From Umbilicaria muhlenbergii (lineage: Eukaryota; Ascomycota; Lecanoromycetes; Umbilicariales; Umbilicariaceae): DNA of 64,000 nucleotides. Made by a program: the position numbers and the translations under genes. The notes under the pieces were generated by a model. The model was not told the origin of the DNA. It worked only from the letters and a program-made list of their open reading frames with translations, and made no database searches. Position 1 is the first letter of the stretch; every line of letters starts with the position of its first letter. Positions 22,437-33,504 of this stretch are shown piece after piece. The DNA is taken from assembly GCA_000611775.1 (NCBI GenBank), contig KK106982.1:6690495-6754494 (forward strand), written 5' to 3'.

Positions 22437-23545
22437 AGAATAATAAAAAGCTGTAGCAGTGCTTGATTTAAGTCTCAGGTAAATTTTCTGATTTCCTCAC
22501 TTTATGAATTTGCGCGTGAGAAGTGTGATGGAAATGAACTTGATCTGAGGAATCACCTTGTGTCAAGCATCTGCTAGAATGCATAAGCTTTGTTGACTTA
22601 AAATTTTTCTCTTTTTCATCTGTATCATAAACATGTCACTCACGGCCTGTCTCAGGGCTGTCAGACGTGGGTATTCACATCAAAGTGAACTCAGCTACTC
22701 AGCACATCATCAGGGTGAACCAGCTGACTTACAAACTAATTTATTAGCAAAACATTAGACTTTATCAGGCAGCTGATGTCACTACACAGCCTTAAATTTT
22801 CAACCTGTTTTGATTTTCAGCCAGATTTTTAATCATTCAGAGCGTCTCATTTCAAATGTTCAATATGTACCTAAGGTATAACAGTTTAACTAACATGCCT
22901 ATGAAGATCTTCACCTCACTGCTGCTGACCTCATCCTCATCACCGCTGCCGCTGCTGCCCTCACGCGGCCCTCAAACGTAACAGTGGACTCATCAACGCT
23001 GTCATCATCACCGCCATTGCGCCCCCCCTGCCACCTCAAAAATCTGAGCAGGCCTCAGCTAATGAAGTGCTAGCAAACTTTCCCTATTTAAAATCAGGCA
23101 GTGCTGAACGCCGCGGCCACTATCACATCAGATTAGATCAGTGCTCAAAAGTGAATTCAGCTACTCAGCGCCTCCATGAGGTGATTCAGCCGGCTCACAT
23201 GCTAAATTACTGATAACTTTGCTAGGCAGCTGATGTCATCACATCACCTCAAATTTTTGAGCTGAGTTTTCAAATTTTTTTTAAGCCATATGGAAAGCGC
23301 TTCTTGGATGTTGTAAGGTACAAGTAAGTGAATGGCATACATATAATTAATAACTTATAGAGATGTTCACTCTGCTGCTGTCACCCTTGCTGCTGCTTAT
23401 CCCTCACACCTACATAACAGCTGGCTCATCAACGCTGCTGTCACCAATTACCATGCCTCACCCTCAACACCCCAAAAATCTGAGTATGCCTCAGCTAATG
23501 AAGTGCTGCTCAAATTCAGCTCAGCTTACTCAAAGTCAGAGGCCT
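22437..23545. repeat. Dispersed repeat family R1, two adjacent copies
   Basis: Copy A (about 22,437-23,085) aligns with 33,800-34,500; both share aagtctcaggtaaatt, tcatcagggtgaaccag, ttttcaacctgtttt and a (CTGCTG)/(CATCAT)-rich section, ending near aatgaagtgct. A shorter copy C (about 23,140-23,545) repeats the distal half. No coding capacity is evident. The family could be non-autonomous DNA elements or LTR-like; termini are not defined. The GC-rich core of copy A (22,940-23,030) keeps CpG. Confidence 0.6.
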
Positions 23546-23559
23546 TGATCTGAGAGATC

Positions 23560-24250
23560 TGCTCCTTTCAGCCTGCCTTCTCAAGACCTCATCAGTGTTG
23601 ATAAGTGCTTTTTGCCTGTTTTTTCATCTTTTTCTCACTCTCTTTCATCTGCTTCTTTCACTGCTGCTTCTTCTTCTTTGTCTGCTTCTGTGTCTGCCTG
23701 CTTTTCTTCCTCTCTTCTTCCTCAAGCGCGTCCTTCATGTGATGAAGCTCATGAAACTTCTGTGACATGAGCTTCCTGTCTGATTTCTTTGCCCTAGAGG
23801 ACTGTCTTATGAAGGGGGTGACTCCTCTGACTCATCATCACTAGAGGAAGAGGTAGGGCTCAGAAGAATTTAAAGAAAGGGTGAAGAAGCTCCTGCTCAT
23901 TGTCAGAGAGCTCAGCAGACTTCAGAGGAGAGCAGAGAGGCTCAGAGGAAGAAAAGAAGCCCTGCTCAGCTAAAGAAAGAGAAGTGAACAGGGTGAAGAG
24001 GTTGTTGAGGAGTGAGAAGAAGAGCTGCCTGAGAATGTAAAGAGAAGAAGGTCCCTCAGGGAAGGAAGAGAAGGGTTGATTGAGAGTGAAAGTCTCATTA
24101 ATGTTCATCAAGGAGAGGTTTGAGAAGCTGTCCTCATCATCATCCTCATCACTGACCTCACTGTTTTCATTGTCTCTGTTATCTTCTTCCTTGACATCCT
24201 GTCCCTAGCTCTGCCCTGCTGCTGAGAGTACACTCACTGTCAGGGAGACA
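23560..24250 (-). pseudogene. Charged coiled-coil protein, unrecognised relic
   Basis: Minus-strand frames give a Leu/Phe/Ser-rich segment (SLMNINETFTLNQPFSSFPE, about 24,115-24,055), then ELSDNEQELLHPFFKFF, then a Lys/Arg/Gln/Glu-rich helix (SDRKLMSQKFHELHHMKDAL then KSRQTQKQTKKKKQQ). TGA codons separate the pieces. The layout recalls the basic coiled-coil tail of some pogo-type transposases, but no catalytic domain is seen upstream. Confidence 0.3.
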
Positions 24251-24359
24251 GTGAAAGAGATCAATCACTGTCACTGTTGAACCTGATAACTGTTCTTCAT
24301 GTAGCTCATGCTGTTTTAGAAAAGTGAGAACAGCGCTGTATTGTGATTTAACTGATAAG

Positions 24360-24883
24360 CCTCAGGTCAGGACATTGTGAAGTGAAGTAAAGTAATAACA
24401 CTTCTCAATCAGATTATCTTTGACCTGACACATCAAGAATTGCGCAGTGTCAGCGTCTAGAACCTCAAAGGTTATATTTAATGTGATGAAGCTTCTCAAT
24501 CCTCTGAGAATGATGTTGCTCAGTGATTCTTCAGACATTGCCTTGACCTCATCAATCACACTTCTGTGTAGTCTTGATCAAGTTGAAATGATGCTGCTTA
24601 GCATATTCATGAGGTCACTTGTTAGGCATGGCTTCTCAGTTTTTCTTGTCAGATGAGAGTGAGTGAGAGTGAGGTTTGATCATCTTGTGAAGTTGAAACT
24701 GACTTGAGATTGAACAGTGCATTGTTGATTTTGATCAGGTGAGCAACCCGCTAATGATGCTGTTATTACAGGTCTCACTTGATAAGGCTGTTGAAGGGAC
24801 CTTGATTGTATTGCAGGAAAAGAAAGTGTCACAAGTTTCATGAGATGTTGTCTGCTGAGTTGATGCAGTGTTGTAGATCTCAT
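24360..24883 (-). pseudogene. Unrecognised relic with a possible mitochondrial presequence
   Basis: The frame from ATG 24883 begins MRSTTLHQLSRQHLMKLVTL, then F-P-A-I-Q-S-R-S-L-Q-Q-P: basic, Ser/Thr-rich and free of acidic residues, as in fungal mitochondrial targeting peptides. It continues past TGA codons into a helical segment (SEESLSNIILRGLRSF) and D-A-D-T-A-Q-F-L-M. The mature protein is not recognised. The plus-strand frame at 24447-24656 is its shadow. Confidence 0.32.
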
Positions 24884-25631
24884 GATGTGTGATCAGTGTT
24901 GCTCATCAAGTTGCTTTGACAGTTGAACAGGTGAATGAAGTGTTGCAGTATCTGAAGACTTTTTAAGAAACATGTCTCTGAAGAAGATCATCAAGCCTTC
25001 TGCACACAAGCTTCACACAGAGCACACTGAGAGAAAATGCTTCTCTGTTGATTGATGTCAAAGAAGGTGTCTCTGTGACTTGCATGTACATAATTTATGA
25101 TGAGGTGATTTGTGATGATCTGTGAATGAAGGATGAGAAGAGGAGGAACAATGTGTCTCATATCACATTTATACTGAAATGCACTTTTCTAAAGCGCTTA
25201 GGATATATTTATTTTTGGTCAAGTACTTATGTGCTTGAGTAGAAATTTAATGCTGATCACTAAGGATTCAGAAATAAGTAAATAGAAACATTAATCACTG
25301 AGGTTTTGTCATCCTGATTTTTCATACAGAACAAAGCCGGGCACAATAAAAGTCAAGCGTGGTTACAGAAATAATAGGATGTGAAGCTCAAATATCACTG
25401 AGTGCAGAAATCATGTTGAATATGAAACATACTCAGTAACACAGAATCAGTGTCATCAGACACAGAATGTAGAAGTTATGACATCCCTCTTGTTCCTCTT
25501 AACAATTTGAAGCATGATCACAGATTTTCATATTATCTATACTCTTTGACTTGACATCATTGTCAGCTTAATTATCATTAGGTATTTGTTGTTGTTGTGT
25601 TTTCTCATCATCAGTGTTCAAGTCTTGCATC
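24884..25631. other. No recognisable gene
   Basis: Hypermutated; nothing found on either strand. Confidence 0.4.
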
Positions 25632-27250
25632 ATGAACAGTCATCATGTCATTCTTACACTTTATTCATTCAATGAAGAAGCTCAGAAGGTGCTTCAGAAC
25701 CTGAGAAACAGAGACTTCATTTGTGAAGCAGGTTCAGATGATCAACATGAATTTAACTCATCTGTCCTCTGTCTGGCACTTGATTGAGCTCTGAAAGGAA
25801 AACGTCAGCATTATGTGATCAGATGTGAAATAGATGCGGACATCATTCTGAAGTGCAAATTCAGTAGTCTCTGTCATTGCTTTATTTTAATCTGCGTTAA
25901 ATGCTACGTCCTCATGCTACATGAGCAGTCAACAAATGGCACACTGATTGACAGTCAACACAGCAATAATCAGGTAATGAAGATTTAAGACAACATGAAA
26001 ATTAACATTGCTGACATCCTGTTCAAGATTCAGATCTCATGATGAGGTCAGCATCAGAAGGATTATGAATATGAGGTGAGAAGAGTTAAAAAGTTCAAGA
26101 CTTAAACTTCTTTTAACATTCTTTCTCAGCAGGCTGATCTGCATGACCTGTAACCTCTCACAGCTGTGATGAAAATGATTGAATTCTACATGTTGACTGA
26201 TCTCCCTGTTTATAGTGTTCTGTTGTCAGGGATGACAGAATAAAGAAAGATTGTGATACTCTGCAGAAGTATCTTCTTTTTTGCAGAGAAGTGATTCAAC
26301 TCTCTTCATGCAAGTCAGTGAGAGCTCTGAGCCCTCAAGACAATAATGAGTGCTGAAACACAGCATGTAAGTTTTCTCACTCACAATTTTCATCTTGATT
26401 ACTGACTCAGAGAAAGTTCAACCTTATTAAAGTAATGAAGATCATTCAGCATGAAGGCACTTCAATTGTCATCACAGAGTTTCTGCCTTCTGAAAACCTT
26501 CATGAAGCATTATATTAGTGACAACTGTTGATATCAGGCATACCTGGCAACACTGCAGTCAATGTCATGAGACAACTGCTTGATGTGATTAGGTACCTGC
26601 ATGAGCTTGGCATAATGCATTGAGCAATCAAGCTGAACAATCTCCTTATTAGTTCTCAGGATTCACTGCACATCAAGCTCACAGGCTTTAAGTTGATTAC
26701 TTTCATCACTCTTCATTCCTCACTTTTTGTTATGTTAAGTCATATCACTCTGAAAGTTTGAGAGCATGACTTCAGGGACAGCAATGATCCTTAAGTCTGA
26801 GATGACATGCTTGAGAAGTGAGGTCATTTGATGACAAGGTCTCAACCTCACCCTGAAACATCTGTGAATATATGAAGTTGTGATGCTGTCTGTTGTGAAC
26901 TCACCTTGAAGATCACTCCTTGTTACTTGAATCACAGTCAATCATCAAATGAACAGGTCACTGTTTATGTTGATTATATTCTCACAATTGAGAAGGTTGC
27001 GCCTGCAAAGAGAGCAGAAGTCTGAGCTGAACAGCTGAAGTTATCACTTAACTTAATGTCCTCTTGACTGCAGATCTTTCTGCAGAAGCTGCTTCATCAT
27101 GATTCAAAGTGAAAAGTTATAATGAAGAATTGCTTGAAGAACTCCTGACTCACAAATGATTGAAAGGCAGAGGAACAGGGTAAAGAGGAGCAGAGCAAAG
27201 CATCATTCAAGTGCTGAAAACTTTAATGTAGTGAAAGCTGACTGATTTTG
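25632..27250 (+). pseudogene. FHA-domain serine/threonine kinase, relic
   Basis: From ATG 25632 the translation gives L-Y-S-F-N-E-E-A-Q-K-V-L-Q and then an FHA-like region ending L-H-E-Q-S-T-N-G-T-L-I-D (about 25,920-25,960; S-T-N-G-T is the FHA phosphothreonine-pocket signature). Kinase blocks follow: T-S-I-V-I-T-E-F-L-P (about 26,460), RQLLDVIRYLHELGIMH then a catalytic loop reading A-I-K-L-N-N-L-L-I (HRDIKPEN expected), and DSLHIKLTGFKL for the DFG strand (about 26,665-26,695). A C-terminal E-L-L-T-H-E-stop-L-K-G segment ends near 27,200. Catalytic Asp positions are altered, frames change at least once and TGA codons are frequent. The architecture matches FHA-CAMK-like kinases of filamentous ascomycetes. 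Confidence 0.68.
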
Positions 27251-28347
27251 ATGCAGGTCATTCAAAGAAGGTGTGAGTATCATTTCTGTTCAGAGTGTCA
27301 GACAGTTAAATCAACATCAGGCAGATCTTTTGCGTGAGTATAAGAAGCTCATTTTTCACTTCATAGAACACACACAATTCATTGTTATCAATCACATATG
27401 ATAACAATATTGTACAAGGAAGAATCAGGATTGCTGACAAGCAGTGATGCCTTCAAGCATTATTGCTTGTTCATATGTGATCAGAGATAGAAATCCTGAG
27501 CCTGAACAACAATTGAAATGTTGAACACTCATCTTACAACTGTTCTGACACTTCTGCAAGGAAGTGAAAACTTTTCCTGAGTCAGTGATAATATCATCAG
27601 TAATGATTGATAACCTTAGTGCGTCAGCTTCATCAGATATGCTGATAGTTAATGCTACACCTCTTGAGGATCATGAGGTACAGGAATTAGCACTATCTAC
27701 TGAGGTAAACTTTTAACTTCAGTTATGAGAATGCAGCCTGAGCATGATCTTGAGCCCCTTTCAGGCAACAAACCAATTATGATCAATCCTCAATTCCGCC
27801 GGCCGCAAAGATCAATAATAGGTGAAGAATATTAGTTGATGAGGCATGATTAAGCCTTCTACTGCAGGAACTGAATCCCGCAACAGCTCTGCTCTCAACC
27901 TCATCAACTCAAAGGTTATTATTTCCGCTGAGCCGCGCGCAGCAGTGCTAATTATAGTTTGTGAAAGCAGCCCGCCCTGCAAAGGTGAGATGAAGATGTA
28001 TCATCAGGTTTGAATCAGGCCAAAATCAAGCATTCTGAAATCAAGTCAGCTAAACCCCGCTCTCATTCATCACAGGCTGAAAGGCCTTAAGATGTTCAGC
28101 AGAAGTTTAGCACAACTGAACTACAACTGACTTGACTCAAACAGGCTGCCAGAAGATGAGTATATAAAGAAATGATTAATCAGGTTATCAATTCAAAAAG
28201 GTAAAGATTGACATTAAGTAAGATTTGAATCATAGTTGCTTAGATATTCACTGATTGATGTATTATTAAAAGCACAGCCACTTATTCCCTTGCCTGTCAC
28301 GCCACTTACACACTGCTCAGAAGTCAAGGGCTAACATTCTTTTCAAG
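27251..28347. other. Intergenic; contains a less-mutated GC patch
   Basis: No gene recognised. At about 27,790-27,990 CpG and GCCGGC-type words reappear, unlike the flanks. A ~50-bp segment at 27,346-27,398 (ttttcacttcatagaacaca) recurs at about 45,449-45,500. Confidence 0.4.
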
Positions 28348-29328
28348 ATGAGTGAGACTGTGCACAGTCTCCTTGATCACTCACAGCTTGAATCACTCTC
28401 AATAGCTGAAGACTTTCCTCTTGACAAGAATGTCAGTGCTGAATTTTCAACAGAGATGAAGGTTATCTCTGCAAATAGATCTGAAACTTCAGCTTGAACA
28501 ATCATCACTTAAATCATCATTGAGCTTCCTGATAAAACAACAGCACAATATTTCATCAAATGTGCAACTGAAGAAGGTGAGCAGGTGATGATGAAGAGTG
28601 AGTTCAACACCATGACTGAGCTGTATAGAATCATGCCAATTATGGTTTCAAAGCCTTACTCATTTGGAAAGTGCAGCATTGAGAGTTCAGAGACATGGTT
28701 TTTCCTTTCACAGTTTGTTAACATGAGTGATGAGATCCCTGATCTGAATCAATTGTGCTCAAAGTTGACTCAACTACAACACACAAGTATCTCACTCACT
28801 GGCAAGTTTGAATTTCATATAACAACATGCCAAGGTCAGATTTCACAATCTGTTGAATGAGAAAGTAGTTGAACTACACTTTTCATCAAGATGTTGCAGC
28901 ATGTGATCAACCTTGACTTCAAGATCAATGGTGACTGAGAAGAGCTCAACAAGATTGAAAAGAGAGTTGTCTCTCACATCATTTCAAGGCTAATCAGCAT
29001 TTTGAAGACTGACAGTTGAAGTGTTAAGCTCAGCTTATGTCATGCTGATTTATGAGAAAACAACACAGGCACCTCATCTGAGACTGAAGACATCTACATA
29101 TTTAATTTCAGCGCACTATATGCTCACAATGAGTTTGAAATTAGGGATTGATGTTGCAACTACAACAAGATTCACAAAAAAGTCTACACACAGACTTATC
29201 TGCAGAACTACAGCCTCAGTGAACCTCAAGAGGAATGAGATGACTGAAATCAAATGTATTGTGTTTACTTCAACATCATCTACTCAGTCAATCACATCAG
29301 TCAGGGTCAGGCTGTTTGACAGCAGTAA
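28348..29328 (+). pseudogene. Fructosamine-kinase-like protein (FN3K/APH fold), full-length relic
   Basis: One 327-codon frame from ATG 28348 to TAA 29326-29328 with no frameshift. Blocks match fungal FN3K-like proteins along the whole length: A-Q-Y-F-I-K-C-A-T with the ATP-binding Lys, KPYSFGKCSIESSETWFFLS, LTGKFEFHITTCQGQISQSV, a catalytic-loop equivalent H-A-D-L-stop-E-N-N (usually H-G-D-L-W-x-G-N), I-F-N-F-S-A-L-Y-A-H-N-E-F-E (usually F-D) and Y-C-V-Y-F-N-I-I-Y-S-V-N-H. Homologues phosphorylate fructosamines on glycated proteins. About ten in-frame TGAs occur, most at conserved Trp (S-A-W, V-E-W, S-S-W, D-L-W, E-E-W) and a few at Arg; one TAA (28510) also occurs. One Trp keeps TGG (E-T-W-F-F). 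Confidence 0.85.
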
Positions 29329-29399
29329 GTAAGTAAGCAGTGTGATGTGTCAGATGCATCTGCTTACTTCTATCTCAGAGTGTATGATGACATGTTCTA

Positions 29400-29640
29400 C
29401 CTCATTGACAAGTATGCACTGTTTTCAGACAGTGATGCGCCCTCAAGGCTTGATGATGCCTGTCAAGTGTCTTTGTCAGCAGAGCGTGACCATATGAGAG
29501 TTTAGCTTCAGAAGATTGTTTGAAGGACTCATGACTCATGAACAGTTGAAAGGCAGAGAAACAAGGAGAAGAGGAACAGAATAATTCATCATTCAAGTGC
29601 TGAAAACTTTAATGTAGTGTAAGCTGACTGATCATGTTAT
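29400..29640 (+). pseudogene. Duplicate of the FHA-kinase C-terminal end
   Basis: About 29,515-29,640 repeats 27,120-27,250, sharing tgaaaggcagag and atcattcaagtgctgaaaac then tttaatgtagtg. It follows the fructosamine-kinase relic directly, so a kinase fragment has been duplicated about 2.4 kb downstream of the first copy. Differences are largely transitions with a few small length changes. Confidence 0.55.
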
Positions 29641-29970
29641 CAACAGCTGAAATGCTGAATCCTGAAGAGGTGAGATTAGTATGATAAACTAAATCAAAGG
29701 TTGAGAATTTCAAAATTGAAATCAAAAATCAAAACTCAGGTTCAATGCAGGCTGCAGTGAATAAAAATGACATTGTTTTAAATAAAGAGTGATTGTGCAA
29801 AATGATACTAACTGTAGTAGTGCTGAGTTTGAGTCTCAGATAAGTTATCAGTGCAAATCATCATTTTAGCATGACTAGAATGATGTTTTGAATTATTCAA
29901 GTTATCATGCTGAGTGTCTGCTGTAAACTTCTTTTTTGTCAAAATATTTCATCTTTATTGCATGATCAAC

Positions 29971-30296
29971 ATGCCTCATTCATGCATAGATCTTGATGCT
30001 CATAAAGAACAGATTCTGACACTGTGAAATTAAAATCAAACAGCTGTTCACATTGCAACTGTGCTTGATGCTCAGCACAGTCTTACTGTCACTGATCACA
30101 CAATTTGAACCTGTCTTCATCAGTGAGGTGTTTGAGTATAAATGAATCAAGACTCAAGATAGTCCTGAACTACAAGCTTGAATTTTAATCTTATATTTTG
30201 AGGCCTGTTTGACATGATGATGTGCAAAGGGAGAAGCAAAGTGTTGAAGGTGATCTGAGTGTTATTGTCAACAGCTTATCTGATAAGAAGACATCA
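29971..30296 (+). pseudogene. HTH N-terminus of a fungal transposase/integrase-like protein
   Basis: From ATG 29971: CIDLDAHKEQILTL, then a helix-turn-helix-like segment (N-Q-T-A-V-H-I-A-T-V-L, S-L-T-V-T-D-H-T-I) and a G-V motif. This order is seen at the N-terminus of fungal proteins pairing such a DNA-binding module with an integrase-like core. TGA codons interrupt it and the frame changes near 30,180 (KQSVEGDLSVIVNSLSDKK). The similarity ends where the palindromic element begins at about 30,297; no confident continuation was found beyond it. Confidence 0.4.
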
Positions 30297-31339
30297 GCAA
30301 TTTAGCAAGTTAACTCTGAGTTAGTTTTTAGCACTTTGAGCGCTCTGAGCTTCTGATCTCATGTCTCAGCTAACAGCCGCTCTTAGCATCCTCTGAGCGC
30401 TTTGAGCTCAACCTTAAATCTTGAGCGGAACATCAAAATTTTGCGATAAAAAAACAGTTATTAAAACAATTGTTTAAACAAGTACACACACAGTGTTATA
30501 ATAACAGTAAAACTTATAATAAGTAAACTTTTGCTAAAATTCACTTTTCTGCAATAAAAAATCATGATTTGTTGAGTCTGAAAGCACTGTATAAGTGTTG
30601 AGTTCTGAATATTTAAAGAACTTCAAGATTTTCATCACTTAAAAATCTACACACTTTAATAACTTTTGCACCTCAACAGATATGAAGAAACTTTCAATGC
30701 ATAAATTATAAAAAACAGTATTATCTATTAATGTTAAATTAAAAGTTTCTTCATAACTGCAGTTGTTGTTAAGTTATATTTAATTCAAGTTTTCAATAGT
30801 GAAAAATCTTTCAAAAAAAGTCACATACTTTGAATAACTATTGCGCTTTTATACTTATGATATAACTTTCAGTATATAAGTTATAGAGAAGAAGCTATTA
30901 AACAGTTCTATAACTTAAAGTTTTTTTATAACTGTTGTTGTTAAAAAGTTACATTGATTTCAAACTTTCAGTGACGAAAATCACAACATTAATAAACAGA
31001 CTATTAATGACTTTTTGAATAACTCAACAACAACAACACATAAAAAGAAACTTTGTATAAAAAAAACTCTTAAACAGCTTATTCTCTACAACTTATAAAC
31101 TAAAAGTTATATCATAAGTATAAAAGCGCAATAGTTATTCAAAGTATATGACTTTTTTTGAAAGATTTTTCGCTATTGAAAACTTGAATTAAAGATAACT
31201 TAACAACAACAGCAGTTATGAAGAAACTTTTAACTTAAAGTATAAGATTTGTATGAGCTCATTTACTGCTCAGAGAGTGCTCTGAGCGCATAAAGTACTA
31301 TTAACTAAAACCTTATTTTTGAGTGAGCTGCCAAGTTGC
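30297..31339. mobile_element. Palindromic (fold-back) DNA element, ~1.04 kb
   Basis: The outer ends are inverted copies: left gcaatttagcaagtta, right (reverse complement) gcaacttggcagctca, followed on both sides by a gagcgctctgagc-type block. The inner arms are longer: about 30,735-30,930 and 31,030-31,240 are reverse complements over roughly 200 bp, including ctttgaataactattgcgct. Within the left half a ~180-bp AT-rich unit is also repeated in tandem (shared tttcttcataactg / tttttttataactg). No coding capacity. A non-autonomous TIR or fold-back transposon is the best reading. Confidence 0.7.
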
Positions 31340-32024
31340 GGATGGACGCTCTGTTACAGTATGAATTGTAAAGCGCAGCGCCGATCAATGTTGTACACTA
31401 GGATAATTCACTCAGAGCATTTCATCAGTTTTTCATTACAGTAGATAAGCCCGCCATAACATTTCTCTGTGACTCAGAACCTCTTGAGTCTTGTTAAGGC
31501 TCTTCATGATCTACAACATCATATGACATCACATGAAATGAACTGTCATGCTTGTTGACTGAAGGGCTTGTGTAGCGTCTCTACAGATCTGTAGATGAGC
31601 TACAGGTGAGATCAATGATCCTTCAGAGAGTTGCCATCATGATACTTAAGAAGAGTGCCATTGATTGAGGCTGAATGCGCTGATGATGCTGATGGTCACA
31701 GTTTTTTCTCTACGTGTTGTTGGCTTTCACATATCTATTGGTTTGCATCATGCAGAGGGCGTGATGCCCCTGAGTGTTTCAACATGATTTTGTGTAAAAT
31801 GCTGCAATATTGAATGAGTTTGCAACCGGCACCTGTGGTATTTCTGCAGCAGTCATGATTGTAACACTCAGGTGTCAGTTCAGGTTCCTGTTAACCTGAA
31901 CCTCATAGATAAGAGCTGCATGAAAGTGCTCAGCTGAGTATGACCCTGCCCTGCCTCCTTGATCTGTCTCAGTCAACACATGACTGGGGTGTCTGAAACA
32001 GGTGGGGCGGCCAATCTACCTCAC
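31340..32024. other. No recognisable gene
   Basis: The flank after the palindromic element might hold the rest of the interrupted transposase, but no motif was recognised. CpG and TGG become more frequent from about 31,800. Confidence 0.35.
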
Positions 32025-32395
32025 ATTGAGTGGTGAAGCTCAGCCCGTTGGTCCCTCACTGACGCAACAGTCAGGTTCAGACCCCAATGATCAACACTCT
32101 CTCAAATGACCAACACTCGGATGATCAACACCCGGGGGCAGAGGGCACGGGCTTTCCCCCTTCTGGGAAAAGCGGGCGCCAACGCGAGGCGACAAGGTGG
32201 CAGAGACGTAGGGGCGCGTTGCATGATGAGGCGGGGGCTAACTGGACGGGGCAATTCACCGTGATGCAGAGTCAGCGGCTGATGGTTGTGAGAGGCTGTA
32301 CCCAGATCACTAAGCTGATTAGATTCAGTATGATGGCGCATGACAAGTGCGTCAAGCTGCATGAAGAGAGTTGTTGTGGTTGAAATTATCACTTA
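32025..32395 (+). mobile_element. Low-mutation GC-rich island, candidate tRNA-derived SINE
   Basis: The block is GC-rich with intact TGG, CCA and CpG, unlike its flanks. At its head, agctcagcccgttgg (32,037-32,051) resembles a tRNA box A (A-G-C-T-C-A-G...G-T-T-G-G) and ggttcagacccc (32,074-32,085) resembles box B, at a plausible spacing. The ~300-bp body has open frames on both strands (32087-32383 plus, 32102-32392 minus) that look incidental. No poly-A tail or target duplication was found, so the SINE call is tentative; a recent insertion of other origin is possible. Confidence 0.45.
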
Positions 32396-32750
32396 TATAC
32401 ACTGCTAGCAGATCAGTTGTCAGCAACTGATCTTGTTGACCTTTTATTAGGGTGATGTATGGTAATTAGTGATATCTACATTAACATTGTGGCTTCTTGA
32501 TATACTAGCTTCAACTGTTGAGGGTGAGTCTCTAGTAAATTTGATATCATGAGCTGAATACTTGTGTGAAGGTCCTTGAAAGCCTGCAAGATCAGACAAT
32601 ACATTAATCTGATAATATCTCAGAGAGATTGTTGTTCATCAACATCTTGAATAACTGATGTCATGATACTGATCACTTCTCCTTCCCTTCATGTTTGTGT
32701 GAAGAATATGAAATTCAAGTCTTCAAACAATCTTAAATAAAACAACATTC

Positions 32751-32810
32751 ATTAGTCATAACTTGATTCTGCACAGGTTCACGTCCGTGCAAAATCAAGT
32801 CATGACTAAT
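32751..32810. repeat. Perfectly spaced hairpin, 24-bp stem, 12-nt loop
   Basis: The left arm attagtcataacttgattct-gcac pairs with the right arm gtgc-aaaatcaagtcatgactaat; the only mismatches are two transitions. The loop is aggttcacgtcc. It could be the core of a tiny fold-back element or a structured RNA; nothing flanking decides. Confidence 0.75.
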
Positions 32811-33339
32811 CATTTTCAGCTTTATCTTAACAAACACGGGCCAATGTCCTGAATTCTAAGAGGAAGGATATCAGTGACATTGCATATGTCATGATGATAG
32901 CCTAGTTGAACCAAGCAAAGATGAATCAAGAAGTGAATGTAATGTTCAAAAACATAAGAGTCTTCACTAAATTAAAAGTCACAGATACAAGCATTATCAC
33001 TTATAATCACAGGCTTCTCAGGTGAAGAAACATGTGATGAACATTATCAAGAGTTATCAGTCTCATTATTTAAATTCCTATCTCACCTCTTCTTTCTTAA
33101 TGTGAATTTGATTTTAACCTGACTGTAGAACATTGCCCTGCTTCACAACTATATCAATGATTTGTTGTCATGCATGCGGCCTTGAGGCTCTGAGGACAAA
33201 AACAGCTTTGAAAGCTCACCTGATGCATTGAGAGTGACTTGTCTCTGAAACAGATCCCGTCACCATGAAAATGAGAAATCATATGACTTGTCAGCATCAC
33301 ATCACTAGTGTAATCCTGCTAAATCATTACTGATATCAT
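32811..33339. other. No recognisable gene
   Basis: Hypermutated sequence without identifiable frames. Confidence 0.35.
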
Positions 33340-33504
33340 GACAGCTGACTTCTCAACACTGCTGTCATCATCACCTCCTCATTCTCATTGAGCTTCTCAT
33401 TCTTCAATAATTTTGAGGTAACCTCAGGTAATGAAGTGCTGATCTCAATGCAGCTGTCAGCCCTCACACCTTACAAAAGCTGACTCATCAACACTGCTCT
33501 GCCA
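33340..33504. repeat. R1 repeat fragment upstream of the mannosyltransferase fragment
   Basis: Shares ggtaatgaagtgctg and actcatcaacactgct with the distal part of R1 copies at 22,437-23,545. It directly abuts the mannosyltransferase fragment. Confidence 0.5.

Noticed and set aside
29021-29332. 103-codon plus-strand open frame as a gene
   Set aside because: It is an out-of-frame shadow; the fructosamine-kinase similarity runs in another frame over the same bases.
30297-31339. Palindrome as a simple assembly artefact
   Set aside because: The arms differ by many scattered transitions and the loop and ends are distinct, which a mirrored assembly error would not produce.
32037-32110. Functional tRNA gene
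   Set aside because: Box A- and box B-like words are present but I could not fold a complete cloverleaf with acceptor and anticodon stems; a SINE head is more likely.
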